From positions 1-64,000 of the forward strand of contig JACKDV010000011.1 of the NCBI GenBank assembly GCA_020633315.1: 64,000 nucleotides of DNA, written 5' to 3'. The notes below the pieces were generated by a model. That model did no database searches and was not told where the DNA came from. It saw only the letters and a program-made list of their open reading frames with translations. Source of the DNA: Myxococcales bacterium (lineage in GTDB: Bacteria; Myxococcota_A; Polyangia; Nannocystales; Nannocystaceae). Every line of letters starts with the position of its first letter. The first letter of the stretch is position 1. Made by a program: the position numbers and the translations under genes. Shown here piece by piece: positions 1 to 8,821 of the stretch.

Positions 1-1751
1 CCGCTCTGCGCGATCTTCTCGACCTTCTCGCGCACGTTGTCGGGCAGGTGCTTCTCGAGCAGCAGCTTGCTGTAGCCCACCACGCCGGACAGGGGGTTGT
101 TGATCTCGTGGGCGATGCCGGCGGCGAGCAGGCCCACCGCGGCCAGCTTCTGGCTGCGCAGCACCTGCTGCTCCAGGCCCCGCCGCTCGCGGAGGTCGAG
201 GCCCACGATCACGGCGCCCCGCACCTCGCCCTCGTCACGCAGCAGCCGGGCCTCCACGTGCAGGGGCACCTCGCGCTTGTCGGCGGGCAGGCTCTCGGGG
301 CCGAGCAGGGTGATCTCGCGGGCCACCATGCCCTCGCGCAGCAGGGTGCTCCATAGCGCCTCCCACTGGCGGGGGTCCACCGCGGGCGCCACCTCGAGGC
401 CCAGTCGCCGGCCCAGGGCCTGGTCGCCGGGGATCCCCAGGATCTGCTCGCTGGCGCGGTTCCAGGTGATCACGCGCCCCTCGGCATCCACGCTGTCGAG
501 CAGCACCGTGGTCTGGTCGAGCACCATGGCCTGGTAGGCCGCCAGCTCGCGGGTCTCGATGGTGAGCAGGCCGTTGGCCAGGCCCAGGGCGATCTGCGAG
601 GCGAGGCCGCCGATGAGGGTGCGGTCGCGGGCGTCCCAGGCCTCGCGGCCCTGCACCAGCAGCAGGTGGCCCACCACGCGGCTGGGTGCTCGCAGCACCA
701 CGCGATGGGCCACGTCGTGGGGCTCGAGCGGACCGAAGCAGCCGCGCACCTGGGGATCGCTGGGGTCGACGGTCTCAAGCGGCGGGGCGTCGTCCCACTG
801 CTCGGGGGGCTCCACCTCGAGCGGCACCACGCGATGGGTGCCGCGCGCGTCCCAGGGCCAGCGCACCCACGCGCCGCCCACCCGCACCAGCACCACGATG
901 CGCTCGCAGCCCAGGCCGCCGCCCAGCGCGGCGCAGGCCGCCATCACGCTGGCGCGAGGGTCGGGGCTGGAGACCAGGCAGCGATCGACCTGCCCGATGA
1001 GTCGCTCCTCGAAGGCCCGGCGACGACGCTCCCTGACGTCGCGCACCAGCACCACCGCCGGTCCCGTGCCCGCGGCCAGCGACAGCTCCACCGGGACCGG
1101 CTCGCCGTCGAAGCGCCGCAGCTCCACCTCGCCCTGCCAGCTGCCCGCGTGCGCCACCGTGAGCGCGCGGGTGAGCTGCGAGACCGAGTCGGGATCGGCC
1201 AGCTCGAGGAAGCTGCGCCCCACGATCGCATCGCCGAGCAGCTCCACCGCGGCCGGGTTGGCGTGCACGATCTTGCTCTCGAGGTCGACGAGCAGCATGC
1301 CCTGGTCGAGGGCGTCGAGGCTGCGGGTGACCGCAAGCCCGAGCTCGGCCTCGGGCGACAGCGACTTGTCGACCGAGGGATGGCAGGTGACGGTGACGTG
1401 GCCGTCGCCGAGGCGCTGCACCTGCACGGTGCACTCCACCCGCGGCCCGAGCTTGGGCACCAGCCCCACCTCGAGCGAGAAGCCGCGCCCGGCATCCTTG
1501 TCGCGCAGGCCCATGAAGGAGCGGCCGAAGCCCTCGCGCTCGGTGGCCCGCGCCAGCCAGCCGAGGAAGGGCTCGCCGACCACCTTGGCCGCGGGGACCT
1601 GCACCAGATCCACGAAGGCACGATTGCAGGCGACCACCAACCCCGCGCGATCGAGCACGACGGTCGCCACCGGCGCCACCTGCAGCGCCTCGCGAAACAG
1701 CGCATCGCCGGCGGTGGTGGCGACGGCGTGGGCTTCGGTCACGCGTTCCAC
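1..1751 (-). CDS. PAS/GAF sensor histidine kinase, 3' part outside the window
   Basis: Read leftward and cut by the window edge. About 583 residues are visible: an N-terminal PAS region, a second PAS (VLDRAGLVVACNRAF and LVDLESKIVHANPAAVELL), a GAF-like middle, a third PAS (LDSVDAEGRVITWNRASEQI), then the start of a HisKA domain with the H-box AGIAHEINNPLSGVVGYSK holding the phospho-accepting His. The ATPase domain lies beyond the edge. No transmembrane segment is visible, so it is probably a cytosolic sensor. GTG at 1751 is favoured because GGAGGA lies about 9 bases upstream; GTG 1757 and an upstream GTG at 1883 stay possible. The gene is divergent from the Nudix operon. The signal sensed is unknown. 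Confidence 0.85.
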   Translation of the reverse strand, partial: MERVTEAHAVATTAGDALFREALQVAPVATVVLDRAGLVVACNRAFVDLVQVPAAKVVGEPFLGWLARATEREGFGRSFMGLRDKDAGRGFSLEVGLVPKLGPRVECTVQVQRLGDGHVTVTCHPSVDKSLSPEAELGLAVTRSLDALDQGMLLVDLESKIVHANPAAVELLGDAIVGRSFLELADPDSVSQLTRALTVAHAGSWQGEVELRRFDGEPVPVELSLAAGTGPAVVLVRDVRERRRRAFEERLIGQVDRCLVSSPDPRASVMAACAALGGGLGCERIVVLVRVGGAWVRWPWDARGTHRVVPLEVEPPEQWDDAPPLETVDPSDPQVRGCFGPLEPHDVAHRVVLRAPSRVVGHLLLVQGREAWDARDRTLIGGLASQIALGLANGLLTIETRELAAYQAMVLDQTTVLLDSVDAEGRVITWNRASEQILGIPGDQALGRRLGLEVAPAVDPRQWEALWSTLLREGMVAREITLLGPESLPADKREVPLHVEARLLRDEGEVRGAVIVGLDLRERRGLEQQVLRSQKLAAVGLLAAGIAHEINNPLSGVVGYSKLLLEKHLPDNVREKVEKIAQS

Positions 1752-2035
1752 GCCCACGACTCCTCCCGGGGCGGAGCGGCCATCCCGCGCGAGCGCCCAC
1801 GACGGAGGACGCGGCGCGTTTCCTGGGTCCAGGCGCGGCGCATGCTGGCCAACGAACGTAGCGTAACTGCAAAAGCCCCGCACGTGGGACCCGATGTCCG
1901 GCTTGCGTGCTTCACGCACAATGTCGGTCTTGGCAGCTCTGCGGGCCGGGTCCACGCCCGAAGGTCGTGCGCACCCCGACCGGAGCTGGCTGCGCGGCTT
2001 CTGGCGGCCGTGCTACCAAGGGCATCGACCCCAGC

Positions 2036-2791
2036 ATGAACGGCGATTCCTCCCGATCCTCCGCGCCGCCCTTTCCCGGCGCCTCCCAGGGCGATGGATC
2101 CCCTCCGAGCGGCGAGTCGGTGATCCGCCACGCAGCCACGGTGGTGGTGATGCGCCCCGGCCCCGATGGGCGCGAGATCTACATGGTGCGCCGCAGCGCC
2201 AAGAGCCCCTTCATGCCATCCACCTTGGTGTTCCCCGGCGGTCGCCTCGATCCCGAGGACGGCCCGGCCGACGAGGATGCGAGCTGGGAGAAGGCGGCTC
2301 GACGCGAGTGCGAGGAGGAGACCGGCCTCGCCCTGCCGCCGCACGGCCTGCGGTGGTTCGACACCTGGCTCACCCCCTCGGCCGAGTCGCGACGACGCTA
2401 CCTCGCGCGCTTCTTCGTGGTGGAGCTCGGCGAGGGCGAGGGCAGCGAGGCCGAGGCCGACGGGGTGGAGACCCACGAGGGACGCTGGGCCACCGCCTGC
2501 GATCACCTCGCCGCGTGGGAGGCCGAGGAGGTCGACCTGCCGCCACCCACCGTCTCGGTGCTGCTGCGCCTGCGCGACGCGGAGCGCGATGGATTGGCCG
2601 CGATGCTCGACGTGGATCCCCACGGCGCCATCCTGCCCAAGGTGCTGCTCCACGATCGGAGCGTGCTCATCGTGCTGCCCCACGACCCCGAGTACCCGAG
2701 CCTGCCCGGCGAGGCGGCCCCCGCCCCCGCCCGGGCCCATGCCCTTCCCCTTCGCTTCGTGAGGGACGGTCGACGATGGCGCCCCTGCTGA
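2036..2791 (+). CDS. Nudix hydrolase (NUDT19-like variant)
   Basis: 251 residues. The Nudix fold is shown by STLVFPGGRLDPED followed by the box AARRECEEETGLAL (REXXEEXG). An extra stretch sits between the GG and RE halves of the box, as in the NUDT7/NUDT19 branch, which hydrolyses CoA and related nucleoside diphosphate derivatives; the substrate here is inferred only from that resemblance. ATG 2036 was chosen because everything upstream in this frame is compositionally noncoding and the domain starts about 30 residues later. The 3' end overlaps the next lipoprotein gene by 16 bases, which suggests translational coupling in a four-gene operon running to 5161. Confidence 0.85.
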   Translation: MNGDSSRSSAPPFPGASQGDGSPPSGESVIRHAATVVVMRPGPDGREIYMVRRSAKSPFMPSTLVFPGGRLDPEDGPADEDASWEKAARRECEEETGLALPPHGLRWFDTWLTPSAESRRRYLARFFVVELGEGEGSEAEADGVETHEGRWATACDHLAAWEAEEVDLPPPTVSVLLRLRDAERDGLAAMLDVDPHGAILPKVLLHDRSVLIVLPHDPEYPSLPGEAAPAPARAHALPLRFVRDGRRWRPC

Positions 2792-3777
2792 TCCACCTGC
2801 GAAGGACGGCCCTCGCGGTCCTGCTGCTCGCGCTCGCCTGCAAGGGCGACGATCCCCAGGCCGAGCCCCGCACGCCCGTCGAGTCGCCGCCCGCCCCCAC
2901 GCCCGCGGCGAGCCCCGAGACCGCGGCCGCGCCAGCCCCCAAGGACGACGGCGTGCGCTCGCGGCTGCTCGCATGGCTCGATCCCGACGCGGTCTCCGTG
3001 GCCTGGGTGAGCGTGCCGCAGACCCTGCGCGGCGACGTGGTGTCGGTGGTCTACGGCCTGCCCCCGCGGGCCGAGGACCTGCTGCAGGCGGTCACCGATC
3101 TCGAGCGCGCGCTCGAGTCCGTGCGCCCCTCCGAGGCCCCGGCCACCAGCACCTGGCTGGGCTCCACCGCGCTGGTCTCCACCGGTCGCCTCGCCCGTCG
3201 GCCCACCGTGATCCGCCCGCTGCTCGAGCCGCTCGACGAGGTCCGCAAGCACCTGCAGGCCCTCGAGCTGCGCCGCGCCGAGGACGAGGTGTTCGAGATC
3301 TGGGAGCCGCAGCGCGTGTTCCCCTATCGCGTGATCCTGCTCGAGGGCGACGTGGCGGCCTTCGTCCCCGCCTCCGAGCCCGGCTCGGGCCTCACCCCGC
3401 TGGCGGCCGCCCGCGACATGCCGCCCTCCGACGTGCAGGAGCAGCTCGATGCGCTGCTCGGCCAGCCGGGCGCCCCTGCGATCGCGCTGTTCGCCTCGGG
3501 CCCCATGCTCCACCTCGATCTCGATCAGGACGTGCTCGCGGTGCGCTTCGAGCTGCTGCGCGGCAGCGATGGCAGCCTCGACGGTCAGATCGCGCTGCAG
3601 CTCGAGGGCGATGCCGCGGCCGCCGTCGCGGCGCTCGAGGGACGCAAGGCGCCCGAGCAGAACGATCGCGTGCGCGAGCTGGTCGACCGGGCCGCCTACC
3701 TCGCCGACGGCGAGGTCGTGCAGGGGCGCCTGCAGCTCCCCCCCGCCGACGCGGCCCTGCTGCGAGCGGAGCCCTGA
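2776..3777 (+). CDS. Predicted lipoprotein of unknown function
   Basis: 333 residues. The N-terminus MAPLLIHLRRTALAVLLLAL followed by Ala-Cys is a type II signal peptide with lipobox; the mature protein begins at Cys and runs through a Pro/Ala/Glu-rich linker of about 35 residues. The rest is a mixed alpha/beta domain with no motif I recognise. It starts inside the Nudix gene and its TGA shares bases with the ATG of the next lipoprotein (TGATG), so the two lipoproteins are probably made together. Likely anchored in the outer membrane facing the periplasm. Function unknown. Confidence 0.8.
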   Translation: MAPLLIHLRRTALAVLLLALACKGDDPQAEPRTPVESPPAPTPAASPETAAAPAPKDDGVRSRLLAWLDPDAVSVAWVSVPQTLRGDVVSVVYGLPPRAEDLLQAVTDLERALESVRPSEAPATSTWLGSTALVSTGRLARRPTVIRPLLEPLDEVRKHLQALELRRAEDEVFEIWEPQRVFPYRVILLEGDVAAFVPASEPGSGLTPLAAARDMPPSDVQEQLDALLGQPGAPAIALFASGPMLHLDLDQDVLAVRFELLRGSDGSLDGQIALQLEGDAAAAVAALEGRKAPEQNDRVRELVDRAAYLADGEVVQGRLQLPPADAALLRAEP

Positions 3778-4655
3778 TGCCCGCCCGCCCCCTCGCCCGA
3801 CGCATGCTGGCGCTGGGCGCCTGGCTGCTGGCGTGCCGCCCCACCGCGGCCCCCGATCCTCCCGACGATCCCGGCCCCGTCGATCCCCCCGCCGTGTCGC
3901 CGCAGGCCGAGGAGCCCCTCGAGCCCGAGCCCTGCGGCGAGCCAGGGGCGAGCTTCGAGGCCCACGCCTGGATCCCCGCCACCGTCCCCGCCGCGGCCTC
4001 GATCGCGCTCGACGATCCCGATCTCGGCGCCGCCCTGGCTCGGCTCGCCGCGCTCACGCGCAGTGATGCCCATGGCCTGCCCATCCCGCTGGCGTTCTCG
4101 CTGTCGCAGTGGTCCTGGCAGGTCCCCACCCTGGTCGCCACCCTGCGCCAGGCCGGCTTCCAGCCCGCCGAGCTGGTGTTCGTCGCGGGCGACGAGGCCG
4201 ACCACGCGTGGGTGTGGGCCAGCGCCTGCGATCTCGACGAGGCCGAGCGACGCATCGAGGCCGCCTGGCACCTGCGCTCGCGTCGGGTGGTCGAGGGGGT
4301 GATCGCCTCCCCCGAGCCCGCCGAGGATCCCCAGGCTCCCGCGTTCCCCTACGACCTGCTCATGCTGCCGGGCGAGCGCTTCGCCCTGGTGCCGGCCGGG
4401 CGCGCCGCGGCGGTGCTGCGGCGCTGGGATCGACCCGCCCCCTCGATGGGGCTGGGCCCGGCCGCCCCCGGGGCCGGCCCCCGGATCGACGCGCTCGAGC
4501 CGGCCCCCGTGCGCTTGGTGGTGCAGGGACGTGCGCTCCTCGATCCCTCGGCCGAGACCGCGCCCGAGTCGGCCCGCTCGTTTCGGATCACCGCCGACGC
4601 GCTCCAGCTCGCCCCCGACCCCGGTGCCGATGCTAGCCTCGGCGACCGACCATGA
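3777..4655 (+). CDS. Predicted lipoprotein of unknown function
   Basis: 292 residues. Signal peptide with lipobox LGAWLLAC near residue 20, then a Pro/Asp/Glu-rich linker and a soluble domain of about 240 residues without a recognised motif. The ATG overlaps the stop of the preceding lipoprotein, and the 3' end overlaps the start of the PnbB-like gene by 4 bases (ATGA). Size, layout and position are similar to the preceding gene, which could mean a shared complex or an old duplication, but I see no clear sequence match between them. Confidence 0.78.
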   Translation: MPARPLARRMLALGAWLLACRPTAAPDPPDDPGPVDPPAVSPQAEEPLEPEPCGEPGASFEAHAWIPATVPAAASIALDDPDLGAALARLAALTRSDAHGLPIPLAFSLSQWSWQVPTLVATLRQAGFQPAELVFVAGDEADHAWVWASACDLDEAERRIEAAWHLRSRRVVEGVIASPEPAEDPQAPAFPYDLLMLPGERFALVPAGRAAAVLRRWDRPAPSMGLGPAAPGAGPRIDALEPAPVRLVVQGRALLDPSAETAPESARSFRITADALQLAPDPGADASLGDRP

Positions 4656-5161
4656 GCGCGTCCACCCAAGCCCTGCTCGAGCAGCTCGCCCCCTTCCTCG
4701 AGGCCGTCGCGGCCCTGCCCCTCGCCGAGAGCCACGACGCCGACGCGGCCGCATCGATCGCGCAGCGGCTACGGCAGGAGCACCCGGCCGAGGGACCGGC
4801 CTTCCAGGCGGTGGGCGAGACCCTGCGGCGCGGCGTGGCCGAGGGCTGGCTGTGCGAGCGCGGCGAGCCCCCGGCTCGCTTCGGCCGCGTGGCCAAGGCC
4901 AGCCCCAGCACCCACGACCTGTCGATCGACGTGGTCGAGCTCGAGGGCCCGGCGCTGCGCCACCGTCATCCGCGGGGCGAGATCACCATGGCCTTCCCCG
5001 CCGACCCCGCCGCCGAGGGCTCGCGCTTCGATGGCCACCCGCCCGGCTGGGTGGTGATGCCCGCCGGCTCGGTGCACACCCCCACCGTCACCGGTCCGCG
5101 AATGCTCTTGCTCTACTTCCTGCCCGGCGGCGCGGTGGAGTGGAACCCCAGCGAGACATGA
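4652..5161 (+). CDS. PnbB/DUF4863-type cupin (4-hydroxylaminobenzoate lyase family)
   Basis: 169 residues. The C-terminal half has the cupin pattern of the family: LRHRHPRGEITMAFP, then GWVVMPAGSVHTPTV and LLYFLPGGAVEW. The His residues of RHRHP and SVHTP are the likely metal or substrate ligands. Characterised members convert 4-hydroxylaminobenzoate to protocatechuate during nitrobenzoate breakdown. Nothing nearby belongs to an aromatic pathway, so that activity should not be assumed; the gene is the last of an overlapping operon with a Nudix enzyme and two lipoproteins. No signal peptide is seen, so it is cytosolic. Confidence 0.65.
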   Translation: MSASTQALLEQLAPFLEAVAALPLAESHDADAAASIAQRLRQEHPAEGPAFQAVGETLRRGVAEGWLCERGEPPARFGRVAKASPSTHDLSIDVVELEGPALRHRHPRGEITMAFPADPAAEGSRFDGHPPGWVVMPAGSVHTPTVTGPRMLLLYFLPGGAVEWNPSET

Positions 5162-5363
5162 GCTGCGCGGTCGTCGCGAGCCCCATGCCCCAGGAACGCC
5201 GCGAGCCCGTCGGCGTGAACCTGAAAGGCACCCGTCCAAGCCGGCGTTCCGGGGTCCGAGCCGGCGACCACCACCCCGGTGGCGTGCCCAACCGCGCGTC
5301 GGGGCTTTTTCCTCGCCGCGCGTCCTGATACCTTCCCGCCGGTTCCAAGGAGCACGAACTCAA

Positions 5364-6086
5364 GTGAAGCTCGCTCGAAACGTTGTCGCATCTGCGATCC
5401 TCGGCCTCTGCGTCGGCCTGGCCGGCGGATGCGGGCCCAAGAAACCTCCCGGCACCAACCCGCCCGGCGAATCCGGCGGTGATGGTGGTGGCGGCTCCGC
5501 GACCGACGGCGGCGGTGGCTCCGACGGTGGTGGCTCCGACGGTGGCGGCGGTGCCGTGACCGATGGCGGTGGCTCCGACGGCGGCGGCAACGGTGCCCCG
5601 GCCGACTGCGGTGCCAAGGTCTCCGAGACCCCCACGCTGCTGTTCGGGGACAAGGTCATCATGCGGCCCCCGCCCGGGGTCGAGTTCATCCAGGACGACA
5701 ACCCGACCTTCGTCCAGGCCATGATGAGCGGCGGCTTCATGTCCACCTGCGACGCGATCATCAAGCGCGTGATGATCAGCCTCTACGCGGTCGACAAGAA
5801 GAAGAAGCCCGCCAAGGTCGCCGACGAGATGGTGGAGGCCCTCGCCTCGCAGGGCTACGCCGGCGGCAAGAAGTCCGGGCCCTTCGTCGACACCGCCACC
5901 GACTACCACATCGCGGTCGAGTACGGCGGCGGCGGTGGCTCCGAGGCGGTCGTGCTCTACATCGCGGTGGCTCGCCGCGACGACACCGACTTCGTCGTCA
6001 TCTTCGAGTCGGGCCCCGAGGACTACAAGGTGCTCAAGCCGACCTACGAGGAGTCGGCCAAGAGCCTCTTCATCGTGCCCGAGTAG
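5364..6086 (+). CDS. Lipoprotein with Gly/Ser/Asp linker
   Basis: 240 residues from a GTG start with AAGGAG upstream at 5348-5353. The signal peptide ends in LAGGC, followed by about 50 residues built from GGGSDGGG-like units (roughly 5476-5592), a flexible spacer that would lift the domain off the membrane. The C-terminal domain of about 160 residues has no known motif: ADCGAKVSETPTLLFGDKVI at its start, a Lys-rich turn VDKKKKPAK, and a final strand region. Possibly a surface-exposed domain; function unknown. A strong hairpin follows at 6119-6148. Confidence 0.8.
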   Translation: MKLARNVVASAILGLCVGLAGGCGPKKPPGTNPPGESGGDGGGGSATDGGGGSDGGGSDGGGGAVTDGGGSDGGGNGAPADCGAKVSETPTLLFGDKVIMRPPPGVEFIQDDNPTFVQAMMSGGFMSTCDAIIKRVMISLYAVDKKKKPAKVADEMVEALASQGYAGGKKSGPFVDTATDYHIAVEYGGGGGSEAVVLYIAVARRDDTDFVVIFESGPEDYKVLKPTYEESAKSLFIVPE

Positions 6087-6118
6087 GCCGAGCCCCGGTC
6101 CACCCGGACTCCGAGCGC

Positions 6119-6148
6119 GACGGCGCGGGCCCCTGGGCTCGCGCCGTC
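6119..6148 (+). terminator. Hairpin downstream of the linker lipoprotein
   Basis: A 12-base stem (6119-6130 with 6137-6148, one G-T wobble) closes a 6-base loop 33 bases after the stop at 6086. It is followed by a short pyrimidine run (TCCATTTCT). It fits an intrinsic terminator of a GC-rich genome and ends before the VOC gene starts at 6173. Confidence 0.6.
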
Positions 6149-6172
6149 TCCATTTCTGGGACCCTACGAGCG

Positions 6173-6550
6173 ATGAGCACGTTCGCCCTGGACCACATCG
6201 TCATCCTGGCCACCGACCTCGAGGCCAGCCTGCGCTTCTACGAGCGGGTGCTCGGCCCGCTCGGCTTCGTCCGCGAGCGCGACCACCTGTTCGGTCGCGA
6301 CGGCCTCTACTTCGACCTGCGCCCGGCGAGCACCGCCGACGAGCCGCGCTCCCGCGGGCGACCGGGGGTCGACCACCTCGGCTTCGTCGCCTCGTCGCGG
6401 GAGCAGGTCGACGCGCTCTACGAGGTGGGCCGCTCGCTCGGCCCCGAGGTGGCCCGCCGGATCGAGTTCGACGACGGCGACTACTCCGTGTTCCTGCGCG
6501 ACCCCGACGGCGTGCGGATCGAGCTCACCTGCTACGCCGCGGGCCAGTGA
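6173..6550 (+). CDS. VOC/glyoxalase superfamily protein
   Basis: 125 residues, a single VOC module. ALDHIVILATDLEASLRFYE is the typical first strand-helix with a metal-ligand His, GVDHLGFVASS supplies the second, and FLRDPDGVRIEL the terminal Glu ligand. Such small proteins include glyoxalase I-like isomerases, extradiol dioxygenases and antibiotic-binding proteins; the residues seen fix the fold and metal site, not the substrate. It is convergent with the lipoprotein operon at 6557-8615, with 6 bases between the stops. Confidence 0.85.
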   Translation: MSTFALDHIVILATDLEASLRFYERVLGPLGFVRERDHLFGRDGLYFDLRPASTADEPRSRGRPGVDHLGFVASSREQVDALYEVGRSLGPEVARRIEFDDGDYSVFLRDPDGVRIELTCYAAGQ

Positions 6551-6556
6551 GCGCGA

Positions 6557-7318
6557 TCAGAAGCGCAGCCGCAGCCCCGCCCCGGCGTAGCCCACCCCGG
6601 CCTCGGGCATCAGCGTGAGCTGCCGGGCCTGCGAGCGCTTCACCAGCCCCACGGTGATCATCGCCACCCCCAGGGCCGCCAGCGGGGCGCCCACCGCCAG
6701 CGTCGCGATGGCGCCCACCTGACGCCGCTGGGCTCGCTCGAAGTACCGCTCCTGGTCCACGCGGAAGGTCTGCTCGTCGGCCCGGCGCAGCGCCGAGTTG
6801 CGCAGGCCCCACAGCGGCAGGGAGGCCCCCACCACCGTCAGCAGCCCCAGGGTGAGCACCGCCCCGCCGCCCCGCGTCCATCGCTGGGCCTGGCGCTGGG
6901 CCTCCACCCGCCGCGGATCCACCGAGGGCGCCCGCTCCTCGTCGACCATCACCGGCGCCGGCATGGGGGCCGGTGCGGGAGCCGGCGCCACGGTGCCGGC
7001 CGAGCTCAGGTGCTCCAGCTCGGCGTCGATCATGCCCAGCTGCTGCTCGATGGTGGAGCGCTGGGCGATCGCCTCCTTGGAGTCGCCGTACAGGGCGCGG
7101 TGATCGACGAGCCACTGCGCCAGCAGCTCGCGCGCCACCACCAGGTGCTTGGAGTCGCGCGTGGAGTTGTAGCGGTCCACGTGCAGCTGCGCCTCGGTGA
7201 AGAGCGTCTGCAGCTGCACCGCGCGCACCTCTGGCGACGGCGCGGGCTCGGCCGCCCGGGCCACCGGCGAGACCACGCCGAGCCCGAGCGCCAGCACCAG
7301 CGAGATCGGAGCCCTCAT
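6557..7318 (-). CDS. Exported protein with C-terminal TM pair, function unknown
   Basis: 253 residues. Signal peptide MRAPISLVLALGLGVVSPVA with Ala-rich cleavage site, a helical region (residues about 30-110), an Ala/Pro linker, then two hydrophobic segments (GAVLTLGLLTVVGASLPLWG and VGAIATLAVGAPLAALGVAM) and a C-terminus ending GLRLRF. Ending in a beta-like stretch closed by Phe also occurs in the short kinase-cassette protein at 18185-18997. Third gene of an overlapping operon: its ATG (7318) shares ATGA with the stop of the gene before. Envelope location is likely; role unknown. Confidence 0.72.
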   Translation of the reverse strand: MRAPISLVLALGLGVVSPVARAAEPAPSPEVRAVQLQTLFTEAQLHVDRYNSTRDSKHLVVARELLAQWLVDHRALYGDSKEAIAQRSTIEQQLGMIDAELEHLSSAGTVAPAPAPAPMPAPVMVDEERAPSVDPRRVEAQRQAQRWTRGGGAVLTLGLLTVVGASLPLWGLRNSALRRADEQTFRVDQERYFERAQRRQVGAIATLAVGAPLAALGVAMITVGLVKRSQARQLTLMPEAGVGYAGAGLRLRF

Positions 7319-7698
7319 GGCGTCACCTCCGGCTCCACCTCGACCGGGATCGACTCGCGCAGCTCGCCGTCCACCTCCACCAGCATCTCGGTGGTGCCCA
7401 CGTGCACGCCGTTGACCGCCCACGCGTTGGTGAGGATCGACGGCCGCACCACCGCGATGTCGTAGTCCGACGACTCGATCCACACGTCCATCGCCACCTC
7501 GGTGATCGGATCGCCCTCCGCCTGCGGCCGCAGCTCGAACACCATCACGTCGCCGTGGCGCAGGGAGATCCCCGTGCGGCTGGCCTGGGCATCGGCCTCG
7601 CCGTAGCGCTTGCGCACCGAGACCCCGTCGTAGTCCGGGGCGCAGCCGACCACCAGGGCCACCACCACCAGCGACTGCCATCGTCGTCGCGCGCTCAC
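7315..7698 (-). CDS. Small lipoprotein, unknown function
   Basis: 127 residues from a GTG start placed in the GTGA overlap with the upstream gene. Signal peptide SLVVVALVVGC gives a lipobox Cys, followed by APDYDGVSVRKRYGEA. The domain resembles a bacterial Ig-like or invasin-type beta sandwich in its strand spacing (ITEVAMDVWIESSDYDIAVV, then VHVGTTEMLVEVDGELRESI), but I cannot name the family. Middle gene of a three-gene lipoprotein operon. Confidence 0.72.
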   Translation of the reverse strand: MSARRRWQSLVVVALVVGCAPDYDGVSVRKRYGEADAQASRTGISLRHGDVMVFELRPQAEGDPITEVAMDVWIESSDYDIAVVRPSILTNAWAVNGVHVGTTEMLVEVDGELRESIPVEVEPEVTP

Positions 7699-8615
7699 AT
7701 CCCACCTCCCGTCGAGGTCGCGAGCCCCTCGGTGTCGCCCCCCGTAGTGCCCGAGCCGTCCGTGCCCGTGCCGTCCGTGTCGGTGTCGCTCTCCGTGCCC
7801 GAGCCGTCCGTCTCGCCGCCGGTGTCCCCCGGCGTGGAGCGGCGCCGCCGAGGGCCCGCCGAGGTGGCGCCATACGAGAACACCTGGCTGATCCCGCCGG
7901 CCGTCACCCGGATCTCGAAGCGCCCCGTGCTGTGCACCTGCACGTCCACCTGGTTGCCGCTGCGGTCGCCCCCCAGCGTGGCCACGGCCTCCGGCGTCAC
8001 GTCCCACTCGTAGTGGAGGTCGCCCATCAGCCGCTCGTCGCTCGCAGCGATGGGCTCGGCCCGCACTCGCGTGGAGCTGCCCACCACGAACTCCGGGGGC
8101 GGCGGGGGCTCGTCCCACACCGCGTCGGCACAGCTGCTGCCGTCGGAGCAGCTCGGCGGGAACACCTCGTCCTCCGCGTCGCGCAGCTCGAAGCGCTGCA
8201 CCTCGCGCTGCTCGATGGTGGTGTAGTCCACCAGCTCGCCCTCGAAACCCAGGGCCATCAGCGTGACCTCGCCGGCGTCCACCGCCTGCAGCCCTCCGCT
8301 GCCGCTCACCCCGGCCCGGATCGCCGCGCTCAGCTGCACCTGGGCGATCGAGATCTCGTCGGGGGTCCGCTCGGTGGGCACCGCCCGCACCTCGTAGCGC
8401 GAGCCCACGGCCACCGCATGGGGGAACGCGCCCCTCACCGAGCAGCCCAGGTCGCCATCACCGGCGCAGCCCCAGCGAAACCCCGCCAGGCCCAGCCGTC
8501 CCGATGGATCGCGGTCCGAGCCATCGCCGTCGCCATCGGGGCAGGCCCCCACGATCACCATCGTCATCGCACCCACCAGGGCGCGACCGAGCTTCCATGG
8601 AATTCCTACGGTCAT
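7695..8615 (-). CDS. Lipoprotein with Thr/Gly/Asp-rich C-terminal tail
   Basis: 306 residues from ATG 8615, with lipobox VIVGAC near residue 25 followed by an Asp/Gly stretch. The body is strand-rich; the last 55 residues are almost only Gly, Thr, Ser, Asp and Glu (GTESDTDTDGTGTDGSG), a composition common in myxobacterial surface lipoproteins but more usually placed just after the lipid anchor than at the C-terminus. First gene of the operon; its stop overlaps the GTG of the next. The divergent partner starts at 8822. Confidence 0.75.
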   Translation of the reverse strand: MTVGIPWKLGRALVGAMTMVIVGACPDGDGDGSDRDPSGRLGLAGFRWGCAGDGDLGCSVRGAFPHAVAVGSRYEVRAVPTERTPDEISIAQVQLSAAIRAGVSGSGGLQAVDAGEVTLMALGFEGELVDYTTIEQREVQRFELRDAEDEVFPPSCSDGSSCADAVWDEPPPPPEFVVGSSTRVRAEPIAASDERLMGDLHYEWDVTPEAVATLGGDRSGNQVDVQVHSTGRFEIRVTAGGISQVFSYGATSAGPRRRRSTPGDTGGETDGSGTESDTDTDGTGTDGSGTTGGDTEGLATSTGGGM

Positions 8616-8821
8616 GACCCAACCAACCAACCGGTCGCCCCACCATCCTACCGCGACCCAAGGGCACCGCCCACGATGCGGCACCGATTCGTTGGTCGCC
8701 CGACCCCGGCCCACGGATCCCTGGAGCCATCGAGAAATGTCGAGCGCGGTCCGTCCCGCCCCTTCCACGCGCGTGGTTGCAGGCGCCGGTGCGCCCCGGG
8801 TACCGTGTTCCGCGGCCGAAC

